Source: UBA1127 sp034422455
Lineage (GTDB): Bacteria > Chloroflexota > Dehalococcoidia > Lucifugimonadales > UBA1127
Direction of reading: 5' to 3'
Assembly (NCBI GenBank): GCA_034422455.1
Contig: DAOUJQ010000018.1
Location: 12,055-76,054, forward strand
DNA length: 64,000 bases
Numbering within the stretch: the first letter of the stretch is position 1; each line of letters opens with the position of its first letter. Both the position numbers and the translations under genes were made by a program. This document shows, piece by piece, positions 7,862 through 16,402 of this stretch. The notes below the pieces were generated by a model that was not told the origin of the DNA, searched no databases, and saw only the letters and a program-made list of their open reading frames with translations.

Positions 7862-9499
7862 ATGCGACGCTGGCTCAACATAACGCTCCTGATTGCAACG
7901 CTCGTCGTTGTTGGGCTGGCCGTCGCGTGCGGCGGCGAGGGAGAGACCTCCTCCGGGGGAAGCTCGTCCGGCGAGGCGGAGACGCGCAGCGGCGGGGGAT
8001 CGGACAACGTCTTCCGGAGGCTGTGGCAGGAGCCGCCCACCCTCGACCCCCACGAGGCCGGCGACGTCACTTCCGCGGGCGTCCTGGTCGAGGTGTTCAG
8101 CGGCCTTGTGGCCCTGAACACCTCGCTGCAGGTGACGCCGGACCTCGCCGAGCGCTGGGACGTGAGTGAGGATGGCCTGACGTACACCTTCCACCTGCGC
8201 CCGAACGCCAAGTTCCACGACGGCAAGCCCGTCACCGCGGAGGACGTGAAGTTCTCCATCGAGCGGGCCACCGACACGGAGACGCAGTCGCCGGAGGCCT
8301 CCGCCTACCTGGACGACATCGTCGGCGTGCTGCCCAAGCTGGCCGGACAGGCAGACGAGGTCACCGGCGTCCGCGTCGTCGACCCGAGCACCGTCGAGAT
8401 CACCATCGACGCGCCCAAGCCGTACTTCCTCGCCAAGCTGACGTACCCGACGTCGTACGTGGTGGACCGGGCGAACCTGGAGGCGGAGGGCGACGACTGG
8501 GTGTTCAAGCCCAACGGCACGGGCCCGTTCAAGCTGGCCGAGTACCGCGTCGGCGAGATCATCGTGCTGGAGCGGAACGAGCACTACTACCGCGGCCCGG
8601 CGCTGCTGGACCGGGTGGAGCTCATCCTCTCCGGCGGCTCCGCGATGGCGATGTACGAGAACGGCGAGATCGACATCACCGGCGTGGGGCTCTCGGAGCT
8701 CGACCGCGTGACCAACCCGCTGGAGCCGCTGAACGCCGAGGTGGTCGTCGCGCCGCCGGGGTTCAGCCTGGCCTACATCGGCTTCAACCTCTCGGAGCCG
8801 CCCTTCGACGACGCGAACTTCCGGCTCGCGCTGGCCCACGCCATCGACAAGCCGACCATCGCCACGCGGGTGCTGGCCGACCTCGTCTACCCGGCGACGG
8901 GCATCCTGCCGCCGGACTTCCCCGGCTACAACCCGGAGGTGCAGGCCCCGGCCTACGACCCGGCGCTGGCGCAAGAGTTGCTGGCGCAGTCCAGGTATGC
9001 CGCCGATCCGCCGCGCATCGTCGTCACCATCCCCGGGACGGGCGGCTCGGCGGGCCTCGACCTGCAGGCGATCCTGGAGATGTGGGAGGACAACCTTGGC
9101 ATCAAGGTGGAGCTGCAGCAGGTGGAGACCGCCACGTACTGGGAGGACCTGAACGACGGCCGTCTGCAGGCGTTCGCGGGGCTGGGCTGGCAGGCCGACT
9201 ACCCGGACCCGCAGGACTTCCTGGACATCCTCTTCCACTCGGAGAGCCAGCTCAACCAGAGCGGGTACGCCAATGCCGAGGTCGACCGGCTGCTGGAGGA
9301 GGCCCGCGTCGAGCAGGACTGGCCCACGCGCATGGCGCTCTACAACGAGGCTGAGCAGATCATCGTGGACGAGGTCCCGTGGATCATGCTCTGGTTCAGC
9401 GGCGAGGACATCGTGCTGCTGAAGCCGTACGTGAGGGGCTACGCGCTGACGCCGCTCATCGTGCCCAAGCTGAAGGACGTGTACATAGAGGGGCGGTAG
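7862..9499 (+). CDS. Peptide/oligopeptide ABC transporter substrate-binding lipoprotein (SBP family 5)
   Basis: About 545 residues. It has a signal peptide with hydrophobic core LLIATLVVVGLAVAC ending at a Cys that fits a lipoprotein, then a Ser/Gly-rich linker. It continues with family-5 hallmarks: PPTLDPHEA near residue 50, LAERWDVSEDGLTYTFHLR, the FHDGKPVTAEDVKFS motif, and a late NxPL-like region. It captures peptides or similar solutes at the outer face of the membrane and delivers them to a Dpp/Opp-type permease. The ATG at 7862 is chosen over an earlier in-frame start at 7829 because it gives a typical n-region (MRRWLN). The matching permeases lie at 11152-13078, separated by repeats and an esterase; no ATPase genes are in the window. 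Confidence 0.9.
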   Translation: MRRWLNITLLIATLVVVGLAVACGGEGETSSGGSSSGEAETRSGGGSDNVFRRLWQEPPTLDPHEAGDVTSAGVLVEVFSGLVALNTSLQVTPDLAERWDVSEDGLTYTFHLRPNAKFHDGKPVTAEDVKFSIERATDTETQSPEASAYLDDIVGVLPKLAGQADEVTGVRVVDPSTVEITIDAPKPYFLAKLTYPTSYVVDRANLEAEGDDWVFKPNGTGPFKLAEYRVGEIIVLERNEHYYRGPALLDRVELILSGGSAMAMYENGEIDITGVGLSELDRVTNPLEPLNAEVVVAPPGFSLAYIGFNLSEPPFDDANFRLALAHAIDKPTIATRVLADLVYPATGILPPDFPGYNPEVQAPAYDPALAQELLAQSRYAADPPRIVVTIPGTGGSAGLDLQAILEMWEDNLGIKVELQQVETATYWEDLNDGRLQAFAGLGWQADYPDPQDFLDILFHSESQLNQSGYANAEVDRLLEEARVEQDWPTRMALYNEAEQIIVDEVPWIMLWFSGEDIVLLKPYVRGYALTPLIVPKLKDVYIEGR

Positions 9500-9518
9500 G
9501 CCCGCCGTCCCCACTTGG

Positions 9519-10157
9519 CCCTTCGACAGGCTCAGGGCGAACGGGGGATGTTCCCGCCTATCGGCGGGACGGGCAACCACAAGGGTTGCCCCTACGGCCC
9601 GGGCCCTGGATACTGGCATTCGCCGGTATGACGGGAATGGGGGCGGCGGCTACGGTTTCGCGCAGAGGTCCCCCCACACCCCCCGCCCCTCTGGGTTCCC
9701 CTGCCTTCGCAGGGGCAGGCTCTGCCTGCGCAGGAACGACGGGAGTGGGGCGCCCTTCGACAGGCTCAGGGCGAACGGGGGATGTTCCCGCCTATCGGCG
9801 GGACGGGCAACCACAAGGGTTGCCCCTACGATGTGTTGGCCGTGGGGACCCCGCCCCTCTGGGTTGCTGCCTGCGCAGGAACGAAGGAAGGGGGGCGCCC
9901 TTCGACGGGCTCAGGACAGGCTCAGGGCGAACGGGGGATGTTCCCACCTATCGGCGGGACGGGCAACCACAAGGGTTGCCCCTACGACCCGGGCGCTGGA
10001 TATCGGCGTTCGCCGGTGTGATGGGAATGGGGGCGGCGGCTACGGTTTCGCGCAGAGGTCCCCCACACCCCCCGCCCCTCTGGGTTCCTGCCTGCGCAGG
10101 AACGACGGAAGCGGGCCGTCCGAAGGACCCTTCGACAGGCTCAGGGTGAACGGACTG
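9519..10157. repeat. Composite dispersed-repeat array
   Basis: This 640-bp gap has no credible gene. Unit A begins CCCTTCGACAGGCTCAGGGC, continues through a hairpin (CCCGCC-TATC-GGCGGG), and ends GGTTGCCCCTACG. It occurs at 9519-9596, 9753-9830 and 9898-9986, the last with a partial internal duplication. Unit B, CTGGATA-CATTCGCCGG followed by GGGGGCGGCGGCTACGG and a CCCCGCCCCTCTGGGTTCC tail, occurs near 9600-9700 and 9990-10090. A short A-type copy ends the array at 10129-10154. The same cores recur singly elsewhere in the window (for example 11088, 13483, 17321, 18010, 31411), so they look like a mobile or recombining repeat family. Confidence 0.85.
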
Positions 10158-10164
10158 CCGCCCT

Positions 10165-10968
10165 TTACCCCGCCGTTGGGACCGTTGCGGGGACGTAGCG
10201 CTCGATGAAGAGGGCCATGTGCGCCGACACCGCCTCCGCGAACTCCGGCTCACGGTCGAAGATGTGGTCCTGGCCGGCGTACAGGTACAGGTCGGCGGGG
10301 ACGCCGGCCTCCTCCAGCGCGTCGTAGAACCGCGTGGACATCGTGTGGTGCACCATCGTGTCGGACGTGCCGTGCACCAGCATGGTCGGCGGGTTGTTGG
10401 CCGACACCTGGTAGATGGGGCTGGCGGCCCGCAGGAACTCCGGGCTGGGGTTCTTGCCGTACAGCGGCTCGCGGCTCTCATCGTTGCCGCGGTCGGTCAC
10501 GTCGGTCACGGGGTAGACGGCGATGACGGCGGCGACGTCGCTGCTGACGCCCTCGTTGCCGCCGCCGCCCTCGTAGGCGGGGTTGCCCTGCGTGCCCGAC
10601 GCGAGCAGCGCGAGGTTGCCGCCCGCCGACGCGCCGCCCAGCACGATGCGCGCCGGGTCGATGCCGAGGCGGCCGCTGTTGGCGCGCGCCCAGCGGATGA
10701 GGGCCTTGGCGTCGTGGATCTGCGCGGGCCACGGGGCCTCGTCCATGACGCGGTACTCCGTCGCGATGAAGACGTAGCCGCGCTCGGCCATGCGGTAGGC
10801 GTAGCGCTCGTGCAGACCGGCCTTATTGGCGGTGCGGAAGCCACCGCCGGGCAGGAAGACGATGCCCAGGCCGTTGGCGTTGCCGCCGGGGTGGAAGACG
10901 TCCACCTTCAGGTCGCGGCCCTCTACGGAGACCGCGGTCACGTCCTGCTCAACTCTCACGTCAGCCAT
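10165..10968 (-). CDS. Alpha/beta-hydrolase (esterase/acetyl-xylan-esterase-like)
   Basis: This 267-residue protein has the alpha/beta-hydrolase fold with a complete catalytic set. The oxyanion-loop motif LPGGGFRT (HGGG-like, near residue 40) is followed by the nucleophile elbow GGASAGG (Ser near 114), then Asp in VHGTSDTMV and His in GQDHIFD. It resembles hormone-sensitive-lipase or BD-FAE type esterases that cleave short acyl esters. A GGGAGGAG site 6 bp before the ATG supports the start. It is oriented against the flanking transporter genes and therefore is not part of their operon. Substrate unknown. Confidence 0.88.
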   Translation of the reverse strand: MADVRVEQDVTAVSVEGRDLKVDVFHPGGNANGLGIVFLPGGGFRTANKAGLHERYAYRMAERGYVFIATEYRVMDEAPWPAQIHDAKALIRWARANSGRLGIDPARIVLGGASAGGNLALLASGTQGNPAYEGGGGNEGVSSDVAAVIAVYPVTDVTDRGNDESREPLYGKNPSPEFLRAASPIYQVSANNPPTMLVHGTSDTMVHHTMSTRFYDALEEAGVPADLYLYAGQDHIFDREPEFAEAVSAHMALFIERYVPATVPTAG

Positions 10969-11151
10969 GTCGCTCCTCCCGCTGCGGTGTGCGGGCAGTA
11001 TACAACCGAGCGCGGGTCGGGGGCAGTCCCGGCCGGCAGGCGTAGTAGAATCACTGCGGGCGGCGCCTCAGATGAGACCGGGCCCTTCGACAAGCTCAGG
11101 GCGAACGGGGGTCTTTGGAGCGCTGCACGAGACCAAGCCAAGTGAGGCTTC

Positions 11152-12102
11152 ATGCCGACCTTTGTCCTGCGGCGGCTCCTGTGGCTGCCGTTCCTGCTGG
11201 TCATCGTGAGCTTCGTGACGTTCGTGCTGGGGCACTACGGCCCCGGCGACCCGGCGGAGGTGCGCCTCGGCGACCGGGCAACGCCGGAGTCGGTGGCTTT
11301 GGTGCGCGAGCAGCTTGGACTCGACCGGCCCTTCTTCGTGCAGTACGGCGCCTACGTGGGTGGCGTCGTGCGCGGCGATCTCGGCGACAGCTTCGCCTAC
11401 CGCGGCCGCACCGTCGCGGAGCTGGTCGTGCCGAGAATGTGGGTGTCCGTGCAGCTCGGGCTCGCGGCGATGATGATCGCGGTGAGCCTCGGCGTCCCGC
11501 TGGGGCTCATCGCCGCGTACAACCAGGGCCGCTGGCTGGACACGGCGCTGGTCAGCCTGACCCTCTTCTTCCTCTCGACGCCCGTCTTCATCTCGGCGCC
11601 CTTCCTCATCCTGCTCTTTGCGGTGCAGTTCGGCCTGCTGCCGGTCAGCGGCTGGGACGGGCTGTTCAGCGCGAGCATCGTCATGCCGGCGCTGGTCATG
11701 GGGCTGCCCGGCGTCGCGGGTGTCGTGCGGCTGACGCGGGCGAGCGCCATCGACGTGCTCGGCGAGGACTACGTCCGCACGGCGCGGGCCAAAGGGCTCT
11801 CGGAGGCGACGGTGCAGACCCGCCACGTGCTTCGGAACGCGCTGACGCCGCTCATCACGGTGCTCGGCCTGAGCCTGGCGACGCTGGTCGAGGGCGCGTT
11901 CATCACGGAGACCATCTTCGGCATCCCGGGCATCGGCAAGCTGGCGGTCGAGTCCATCTTCAGCCGCGACTACCCGGTCATCATGGCGCTGGTGCTCATC
12001 GTGGCCTGCGCTTTCGTGTTCGCCAACATGGTGGTCGACATCCTCTACGGCTTCCTGGACCCCAGGACGCGGCAGGAGCTGGGGGCTTATGGCGCACGTT
12101 GA
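11152..12102 (+). CDS. ABC transporter permease, DppB/OppB type
   Basis: This 316-residue membrane protein begins with an N-terminal transmembrane helix (LLWLPFLLVIVSFVTFVL), then an extracytoplasmic segment with the family's GDxxRxxLG-like text (GDPAEVRLGDRA). The binding-protein-dependent transport motif around EDYVRTARAKGLSE (near residue 204), which contacts the ATPase, is intact, followed by GAFITETIFGIPGIG. It forms half of the membrane channel for peptide or nickel-like solutes with the downstream permease. It ends overlapping the next gene by 14 bp, a sign of translational coupling. The binding protein at 7862-9499 is the likely partner. Confidence 0.92.
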   Translation: MPTFVLRRLLWLPFLLVIVSFVTFVLGHYGPGDPAEVRLGDRATPESVALVREQLGLDRPFFVQYGAYVGGVVRGDLGDSFAYRGRTVAELVVPRMWVSVQLGLAAMMIAVSLGVPLGLIAAYNQGRWLDTALVSLTLFFLSTPVFISAPFLILLFAVQFGLLPVSGWDGLFSASIVMPALVMGLPGVAGVVRLTRASAIDVLGEDYVRTARAKGLSEATVQTRHVLRNALTPLITVLGLSLATLVEGAFITETIFGIPGIGKLAVESIFSRDYPVIMALVLIVACAFVFANMVVDILYGFLDPRTRQELGAYGAR

Positions 12103-13078
12103 CGACAGCGCAATCGCGCGCCCCGACGACGCGCTCCCCGAGGAGCAGCCGCGCCGCTTCCGGGCGCCGTGGGTGCGCGCCCTGCTGCAGATGCTTCGGC
12201 GGCCCAAGGCGGTGTTCGGCATCGCGGTCATCCTGCTGCTGTACGGCGGCGGCATCCTGGCGCCGGTGCTCGCGCCCTACGGCTTCGACGACCAGGACCT
12301 CTACGCGGTGCGCGAGGGCCCCAGCGCCGAGCACCTGCTCGGCACCGACTTCGTCGGCCGCGACGTGCTGAGCCGCGTCATCTACAGCCTGCGGACCAAC
12401 CTCATCGTCACGGCGACGGCCGTCGCGACGGGGAGCCTCGCGCTGGGGATCACGCTGGGGCTGCTGGCGGGCTACTTCGGCAAGCGGGTGGACACGGCCA
12501 TCATGCGCACCGGCGAGGTCTTCCTCGCCTTCCCCGGGCTGCTGCTGGTCATCCTGCTGGCGGCGACGGTCAAGCCCCGCGTCCTGGACTGGGTCCGCGG
12601 GCTGGAGGAGTCCACCGGCATCGAGGGCCTCGTCCAGTGGGGCGTCGCCGACTATCTCGTCGTCTTCGGCGCGCTGGCGGTGTTCAGCTGGGTGGGCGTC
12701 GCGCGGCTGGTGCGGGGGCAGGTCATCCAGCTGAAGGCGATGCCCTTCGTGGAGGCGTCGCGGACGACGGGCGCGACGGCCCCGCGATTGCTGGTGCGGC
12801 ACCTGCTGCCGAACGCGCTGCCGCCGGTCATCGTCGTCGTCACGATGGGCATGGGCGCGATCGCAGGCGCCGAGGTGGTGCTGAGCTGGCTGGGCATCGG
12901 CATCCAGCACCCGGTGCCGAGCCTGGGCAGCATGATCCGCGAGGGGCAGGACGTGTCGATCCTGCGCAACCAACCGCACCTCATCCTGCCGCCGGTCGTC
13001 GTGGTGGGGCTGCTGGTCTTTGCTTGGAACCTCCTCGGCGATGCGCTGAACGACGTGCTGAACCCGCGGGCGCGGTAG
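12089..13078 (+). CDS. ABC transporter permease, DppC/OppC type
   Basis: 329 residues. It has a cytoplasmic N-terminus, a first membrane helix (AVFGIAVILLLYGGGILAPV, near residue 40-60), the OppC N-terminal HLLGTDFVGRDVLSRVIY signature (near residue 80-97), and the inner-membrane component loop with MPFVEASRTTGATAPRLLVR contacting the ATPase. It is the second half of the DppBC channel. It starts 14 bp inside the end of the preceding permease. After its stop, 13079-13539 holds no gene, only hairpins and repeats. Two ATPase subunits expected for this class are absent from the window. Confidence 0.92.
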   Translation: MAHVDDSAIARPDDALPEEQPRRFRAPWVRALLQMLRRPKAVFGIAVILLLYGGGILAPVLAPYGFDDQDLYAVREGPSAEHLLGTDFVGRDVLSRVIYSLRTNLIVTATAVATGSLALGITLGLLAGYFGKRVDTAIMRTGEVFLAFPGLLLVILLAATVKPRVLDWVRGLEESTGIEGLVQWGVADYLVVFGALAVFSWVGVARLVRGQVIQLKAMPFVEASRTTGATAPRLLVRHLLPNALPPVIVVVTMGMGAIAGAEVVLSWLGIGIQHPVPSLGSMIREGQDVSILRNQPHLILPPVVVVGLLVFAWNLLGDALNDVLNPRAR

Positions 13079-13539
13079 GGTCCCACTGCTCAACAGTCCC
13101 ATTGTTTCCGGCCCCGCTGTAGCTGCGGAGATTTGTTATGAATTGTTTCCGCGTATCTGTTGAGGGGCCGAGCAGCTACGGGGAAAAATTTCCGCCCGTG
13201 AGAAACAAATCCTGCCTTTCGCACCCTGAACCCCACCGGGTCCGGGATGCGGGACATCCGGACAACAAAAGAATTGGTACGCATGTGGTCCAGGCACAAG
13301 GTGACCGTGACTGTGGTGTTGTTGGGACCGGTGATTTGGCTTTCCATAGAGGCAATGTAGCGGAGGGCAGTTACGCCGGGCAATGGAGTGGTGGCAGGGT
13401 TTCCGCCGTCAGGCGGGCCGGGCGATTCACGAATCGCCCCTACGATGCGTTGGCCGTGGGGATTCCCCGCCTGCGCGGGACCCTTCGACAAGCTCAGGGC
13501 AATCGGAAAGGGCCGTTGGGTGCGGGGTTTCTGGATACC
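13079..13539. other. Gene-free stretch with hairpins and dispersed repeats
   Basis: No credible gene is seen. It contains two halves GTAGCTGC (near 13119-13130) and GCAGCTAC (near 13170-13180), reminiscent of the palindrome core at 3395-3740. A strong hairpin follows, GTCCGGGATG (13240-13249) pairing with CATCCGGAC (13255-13263) with one bulged G, which could act as a terminator after the permease operon. A copy of the CCTTCGACAAGCTCAGGG repeat lies at 13482-13499. Confidence 0.6.
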
Positions 13540-13783
13540 CGGTTGTCCAGCGCCATATCGGCCACTACTCGCTTCAGGCGGCTGTTCTCCGACGACAGAC
13601 GCTTGAGGCGCCGGGCTTGGTCGATCCCGAGACCCCCGTACTCGCTGCGCCACCGGTAGAAGGTCTGCTGGGTGACTCCTATCCGGCGGGCGGCCTCGGC
13701 GACGGTGGCCCCTCGGCCATCGCCACCTCAGCCTCTCTGAGCTTGTTGATCACCTGCCCCGGCGTGTGTTTCCTTCCGGCCAT
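13540..13783 (-). pseudogene. IS3-family transposase OrfA fragment, frameshifted and truncated
   Basis: Translation from 13783 gives MAGRKHTPGQVINKLREAEV, the start of IS3/IS911-type OrfA (Transposase_8 helix-turn-helix). After MAEG the frame breaks: skipping one base restores ATVAEAARRIGVTQQTFYRW, then SEYGGLGIDQARRLKRLSSE and NSRLKRVVADMALDN, the recognition helix and leucine-zipper-like tail. It then stops being homologous. Frameshift plus loss of the 3' end means no active transposase. OrfA normally binds the IS ends and works with OrfB through a programmed frameshift; no OrfB is present. Confidence 0.85.
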
Positions 13784-13848
13784 ATCGCCCCCCATTCTCA
13801 CGGCCCATGACTACCTTTTGACTTGGACCAGCTTGGGGGGGCAGGTCA
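13540..13848 (-). mobile_element. Truncated IS3-family insertion sequence
   Basis: On the minus strand, the block starts with an IS-end-like sequence TGACCTGCCCCCCC followed by CAAGCTGGTCCAAGTC (13848-13820). It runs into a transposase OrfA start at 13783. The rest of OrfA, all of OrfB and the right end are missing: similarity stops near 13540, where a dispersed repeat begins. It is a dead remnant. Confidence 0.75.
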
Positions 13849-14388
13849 GGGAACTCATGGGCACCTGACCATCGCGGGTGTTTTCAAGCGCGCCCACCTT
13901 ATTCCCGATCGCCCGGCGCGGTCTGCTGCTTGCACGGGATGTCTCCCTAGACAAGACAAGGACGGGCCTCGGTCCGGTCTCGAGAGCGGGAGAGTTTGAG
14001 GAACACAACCCTCCTGGAAGAACTACCCACCCGGCAACCATTCACTTCCCGGCATCCAGTCCCAGCTGGCCGAAGAGGCAATAGGGTTCAAATGCCTATG
14101 TCAATTTTGAGTGTATTCCTATATCGGGGAGAGCGCTGTCCCTTCAAAAGACCATACCCAAAATGGGCGCGGAAACCTTACCGGGAACCTAGAGGTACGG
14201 CTAACTTCAAAGGTGTCAACGGAAGCGCCACGAATCCGGCGGCCAGGAACTTGGAGAATGGGCCGAACACCCTTGATCAACCCAGAGGGCATCCGGTCCG
14301 ACCGATAACTGTTAACGGCGAGAGGACATTTGGAGACCAAGGGCCAATCAAGTTCGCCACGAGACCCAGCAGAAGGGAGACAATTGAG

Positions 14389-16170
14389 TTGAACGCCTCT
14401 AAAGGACCCGGACGCGCGGCCCCGACCCTTCCGGAGAGATTGCCTAACGCATCCAGCGGTTTCCGACCTGCCTTGGCCGTTGTTCCAATCCTGCTCGTTG
14501 CACTCGCGGTGTGGCTGATGGACATGCCCTCAACGATATCGGCCCAGTCCGTTCCCGATGCGCCCAGCGGACTGAGCCGGAGCGTGGTGAGCCATGCCAG
14601 CGTCAGCCTCTCTTGGGACGATCCGCAAGACGGCTCGATCACCGGCTACCAGGTCCTGCGGCGCGACCTCAGCGTCCACGTCGCCGGCGTCTTCGACGTG
14701 ATCGCCGACGACACGGGTTCCAGCACGACCACTTACGTGGACGACACGGTGGCGCCCGCCCGGCGCTACGTCTACCGGATCAAAGCGCGCAGCGCGGACG
14801 GACTCTCCGCCTGGTCCAATTACGTCAACGTGACCACGCCGACCGCACCCAATAACGGCGTCGACAACCAGGGAACCAACACGGGCGACCCGCCGGCTGC
14901 GCCCACGGGACTCACCCAGACGGCGCTCGCGCACGACGGCGTGACCCTGTCCTGGGACGATCCCCAGGACGCCTCGATTACGGGCTACCAGGTGCTTCGG
15001 CGCAACCTCGCCGTCCATGCGGCCGGCTTCTTCGAGGTGATCGCCCACGATACGGGCTCGGCCGCGACCGTCTACGTCGACACCAGCGTCGAACCGTCCA
15101 GCGACTACGTCTACCGGATCCAGGCGCGAAGCGCGAACGGCCTCTCCGCCCGGTCCAACTTCGTCAAGCTGAGCACGCCCGCCGCGCCCGCCGTTATCGA
15201 ACCCGTGACCGTGGTCCGGGAGCCGGTCGACCCCGATGAACCGCTGGTGGCCGCGCTGCAGGTCCAATGCGGCTCCGGCCCCGAAAAGTTGGCGGCGATC
15301 ATGACAGTCGCGGCCAGTGGCAACAATGTCGGTTATAACAGCGGCTCATACGGGACTTTGTCGAGCGATGTCCTGCCTAATGGCACTAATCTCTATTGGA
15401 TCTCTTACGACACGTCAAGCATGGTGCTCACGCTCAGGTTCAGCAGCACTAAGCACGGGCTTTCCGACAGTCACTCTCTGGTCATCGGCAGCGAGGTGTA
15501 CGCCATCCGGCACGCCGGGCCGCTGCCCGGGGGGGATCCAAATGATGGCTTCACGTGGCGGCTGTCAGCACGCCCTGCCTGGGCCGTGGACGGTGGCGAG
15601 CACTGCGTCCTTTTGACCAGGGGGACCGCAACCTGCATTGAGCTCGAGGCCGCCGACTACGCCGCCCATCCGCGCGACCGCAACGTGCTCAAGATCATCG
15701 AGCCGAATGGCGGCCTCTGCTTCATGCTGAACATGACCAGCCGCAGAGCCAGCAACTACTTCGGCTTCCCGGTCGAGCAGGGCAACAGCTACCGGGTCCG
15801 CCTCTACTACTCGACGCCCGACGGCGATTTGCGCGAGGACGAACCATTCAACAGCTGGCGGCATCCCTGGATGCGCGCGGCGATCGCCTCCGACGGCCGG
15901 TCCGTGCCCACCGGCTGGCACCACTGGCAAATCCCCGGCGGCGCGGCTGGATGCGCTACCGCCGAGTTCTCTGCTGAAGGTCGGCAAAGATGCATCGACA
16001 ACGACGGGTGGTATTGGAAGCACGGCACCATCGATTTCGCCACCGAGCACGCCCACCGCGACGGGGTGCTGTTCATTGCGATCGGCCACCAACACGGCCT
16101 GATCCACCCGGACTTCGACTACCAGGAACGCGGATGGCGGGTAGTTATACGCGTCGACACCCTCGATTAG
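14389..16170 (+). CDS. Secreted protein with two fibronectin type III domains
   Basis: About 593 residues. A membrane/signal segment, ALAVVPILLVALAVWLMDMP, lies near residues 27-46 and is followed by SAQS, a plausible signal-peptidase site. Two FN3 domains follow: the first from PDAPSGLSRSVV to VNVTTPT, the second from PPAAPTGLTQTAL to VKLSTPA. They share the GYQVLRR strand and the YVYRI[KQ]ARSA motif and clearly arose by duplication. The remaining ~330 residues contain several Cys and a Trp/His-rich region; no catalytic motif is recognised. The frame is open back to 13996, but that part is not protein-like. A TTG at 14389 with GGGAG 10 bp before it gives a sensible signal peptide. Likely exported or cell-surface; ligand unknown. 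Confidence 0.75.
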   Translation: MNASKGPGRAAPTLPERLPNASSGFRPALAVVPILLVALAVWLMDMPSTISAQSVPDAPSGLSRSVVSHASVSLSWDDPQDGSITGYQVLRRDLSVHVAGVFDVIADDTGSSTTTYVDDTVAPARRYVYRIKARSADGLSAWSNYVNVTTPTAPNNGVDNQGTNTGDPPAAPTGLTQTALAHDGVTLSWDDPQDASITGYQVLRRNLAVHAAGFFEVIAHDTGSAATVYVDTSVEPSSDYVYRIQARSANGLSARSNFVKLSTPAAPAVIEPVTVVREPVDPDEPLVAALQVQCGSGPEKLAAIMTVAASGNNVGYNSGSYGTLSSDVLPNGTNLYWISYDTSSMVLTLRFSSTKHGLSDSHSLVIGSEVYAIRHAGPLPGGDPNDGFTWRLSARPAWAVDGGEHCVLLTRGTATCIELEAADYAAHPRDRNVLKIIEPNGGLCFMLNMTSRRASNYFGFPVEQGNSYRVRLYYSTPDGDLREDEPFNSWRHPWMRAAIASDGRSVPTGWHHWQIPGGAAGCATAEFSAEGRQRCIDNDGWYWKHGTIDFATEHAHRDGVLFIAIGHQHGLIHPDFDYQERGWRVVIRVDTLD

Positions 16171-16199
16171 CCGACATGCCCGCAGCATCGGCGTCATCT

Positions 16200-16398
16200 C
16201 CTCCCAGGGGTGAGCGGGGGTGGGCGGTGGTTGGGGTTCCCCGCTCGTCCCCGCCCCTCTGGGTTCCCCTGCCTTCGCAGGGGCAGGCTCTGCCTCCGCG
16301 GGGACGACGGAGCATTGCGGGCGCGGTAGGCCCACCTGGTCATCACGCCCTTCGACAGGCTCCTTCGAGGGCCTCAGGACGGGGTCAGGGTGAGCGGG
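16200..16398. repeat. Intergenic dispersed repeats
   Basis: The gap between the FN3 gene and the SDR gene carries the CCCCGCCCCTCTGGGTTCCC tail with its hairpin CCCCTGCC-TTC-GCAGGGG, also seen at 9688 and 17985, then a scrambled CCTTCGACAGGCTC copy near 16349. No gene is seen. Confidence 0.7.
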
Positions 16399-16402
16399 GT
16401 GG

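Noticed and set aside
9519..10157. CRISPR array
   Set aside because: Only three long (~78-bp) units with non-uniform spacing and shared spacer text; no cas genes nearby.
13138..13659. Short plus- and minus-strand frames in the gap after the permeases
   Set aside because: They are composed of dispersed repeats and hairpins; no conserved protein text.
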